Below are positions 54,471 to 54,700 of a stretch of 54,700 nucleotides of DNA, piece by piece. The stretch covers positions 1 through 54,700 of the forward strand of contig JBAOKB010000186.1 of assembly GCA_037044905.1 (NCBI GenBank), in the 5' to 3' direction. Within the stretch, counting starts at the first letter, position 1, and every line of letters starts with the position of its first letter. Below the pieces are notes generated by a model. That model saw only the letters and a program-made list of their open reading frames with translations, was not told where the DNA came from and did not search any database. The DNA comes from Hortaea werneckii (Eukaryota; Ascomycota; Dothideomycetes; Mycosphaerellales; Teratosphaeriaceae). Made by a program: the position numbers and the translations under genes.

Positions 54471-54680
54471 GGCCGAAGCTGGGGATGAGTGTGAAGAGGC
54501 AGCAAAGGAAGGAAGAGGGCTAAAGAGGGCAAGAAGTATAGGAGAGAGAGAGGAGAGGGAGCGAAGCATAAACGAGGCGAGGACAGGAATGAGTAGAGAG
54601 GGAGAAAGAGTGCAAGCGCAGAAGAGGTCGAGGTTAGCGGAGAGGGCTAGCAGAGAGCTAGACAGAGACGAGATGGTGAA

Positions 54681-54700
54681 GGGTTAGGTTAGGGTTAGGG
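54681..54700 (+). repeat. Terminal telomeric repeat
   Basis: gggttaggttagggttaggg at the window end, oriented as a right chromosome end (G-rich strand 5'-3'). It includes one irregular GGTTAG unit. The window stops here, so the array length is unknown. Confidence 0.85.

Larger units (their letters stand above)
50125..54687 (+). pseudogene. Telomere-linked RecQ-type helicase (TLH) with many in-frame stops
   Basis: A single frame of about 1,520 codons from ATG 50125 to TAG 54685-54687, with no frameshift. Stops: TAG at 50158, 50242, 50356, 50461, 50521, 50776, 51076, 51115, 51283, 51568, 51751, 52336, 52369, 53380, 53581, 53629, 53707 and 54328; TAA at 50167. N-terminus: two Cys/His clusters (VCRDC; CKACG...HCRKEH). 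Middle: a domain with RGTEVVSIR, VTGYHKGYSKSGEAKIIHRY and LPQEVGKLLVYH, then an acidic linker. C-terminus: helicase with Walker A MRTGGGKS, DESH, VYLTATL, and motif VI ESGRAGRDGEA; a Cys-rich end (GCENGEKVCDVC) follows. It matches the fungal subtelomeric helicase family. TAG can arise from TGG or CAG by CpA-to-TpA mutation on either strand, and several stops sit where I expect Trp or Gln. It is probably a RIP-like inactivated copy. Confidence 0.85.

Noticed and set aside
1..54700. CRISPR arrays, biosynthetic gene cluster, rRNA genes
   Set aside because: No regularly spaced repeats, no PKS/NRPS/terpene core enzyme, and no rRNA-like sequence seen in this eukaryotic window.

Overview
This window looks like one end of a chromosome of a filamentous ascomycete, most likely a Dothideomycete (perhaps Mycosphaerellales). 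The evidence is short GT-AG introns with CTAAC/CTGAC branch points, HET, Zn2Cys6 and BTB proteins, a NimA kinase, a Skt5/Chs4 regulator and a filamentous-type New1/Elf1 ABC protein. The last 20 bases are TTAGGG-type repeats, so the right edge is at or very near the telomere. The order and species are inferred.

Layout. 1-1.6 kb: no firm gene, with a 25-C tract. 1.65-5 kb: a Zn2Cys6 regulator (-) divergent from a four-exon alpha/beta hydrolase (+). 5.3-7.5 kb: ankyrin-BTB-BTB protein (-). 8.4-11 kb: NimA-type kinase (+). 12.3-12.8 kb: a 499-bp AT-rich element with about 60-bp terminal inverted repeats. 12.8-17.7 kb: a gene-poor stretch. 17.7-19 kb: a second Zn2Cys6 regulator (+). 21.1-21.4 kb: a small two-exon Hsp9/Hsp12 gene (-). 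22.4-26.4 kb: a Skt5/Chs4 chitin synthase activator (-) whose last intron places a CVIM prenylation motif at the C-terminus. 27.5-29.3 kb: fumarase (+). 29.6-33.1 kb: NmrA-like oxidoreductase (-) and a HET gene with one stop (-). 35 kb: a 63-residue membrane microprotein in four exons (+). 36.2-37 kb: Snc1-type R-SNARE (-). 38-41.4 kb: New1/Elf1 (+). 41.9-45.5 kb: PPIL1-type cyclophilin (+), zinc alcohol dehydrogenase (-), enoyl-CoA hydratase (+). 45.7-49.4 kb: a frameshifted SDR, a decayed MFS transporter and a RidA-family gene, all (-). 49.4-54.7 kb: subtelomere with a telomere-linked RecQ-type helicase read toward the telomere in a single frame but carrying 19 stops.

Genes are intact and housekeeping in character up to about 45 kb. 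From there to the telomere, lesions accumulate: a frameshift, a 10-bp tandem duplication, nonsense changes and CpA-to-TpA type stops. Neighbouring genes do not form an obvious cluster or pathway. Several pairs are divergent and may share promoters.

The most interesting signal is in the New1/Elf1 gene. New1 is a translation termination/recycling factor, and its reading frame is split at CCC-TAA. Skipping one base there gives exactly the expected family sequence. This is either a one-base error in a C4 run or an antizyme/RF2-like programmed +1 frameshift in a termination-related gene. The second most interesting signal is the telomere-linked helicase: about 4.5 kb in one frame without any indel, with 18 TAG, 1 TAA and no TGA, ending on a stop codon made by the telomere repeat itself.
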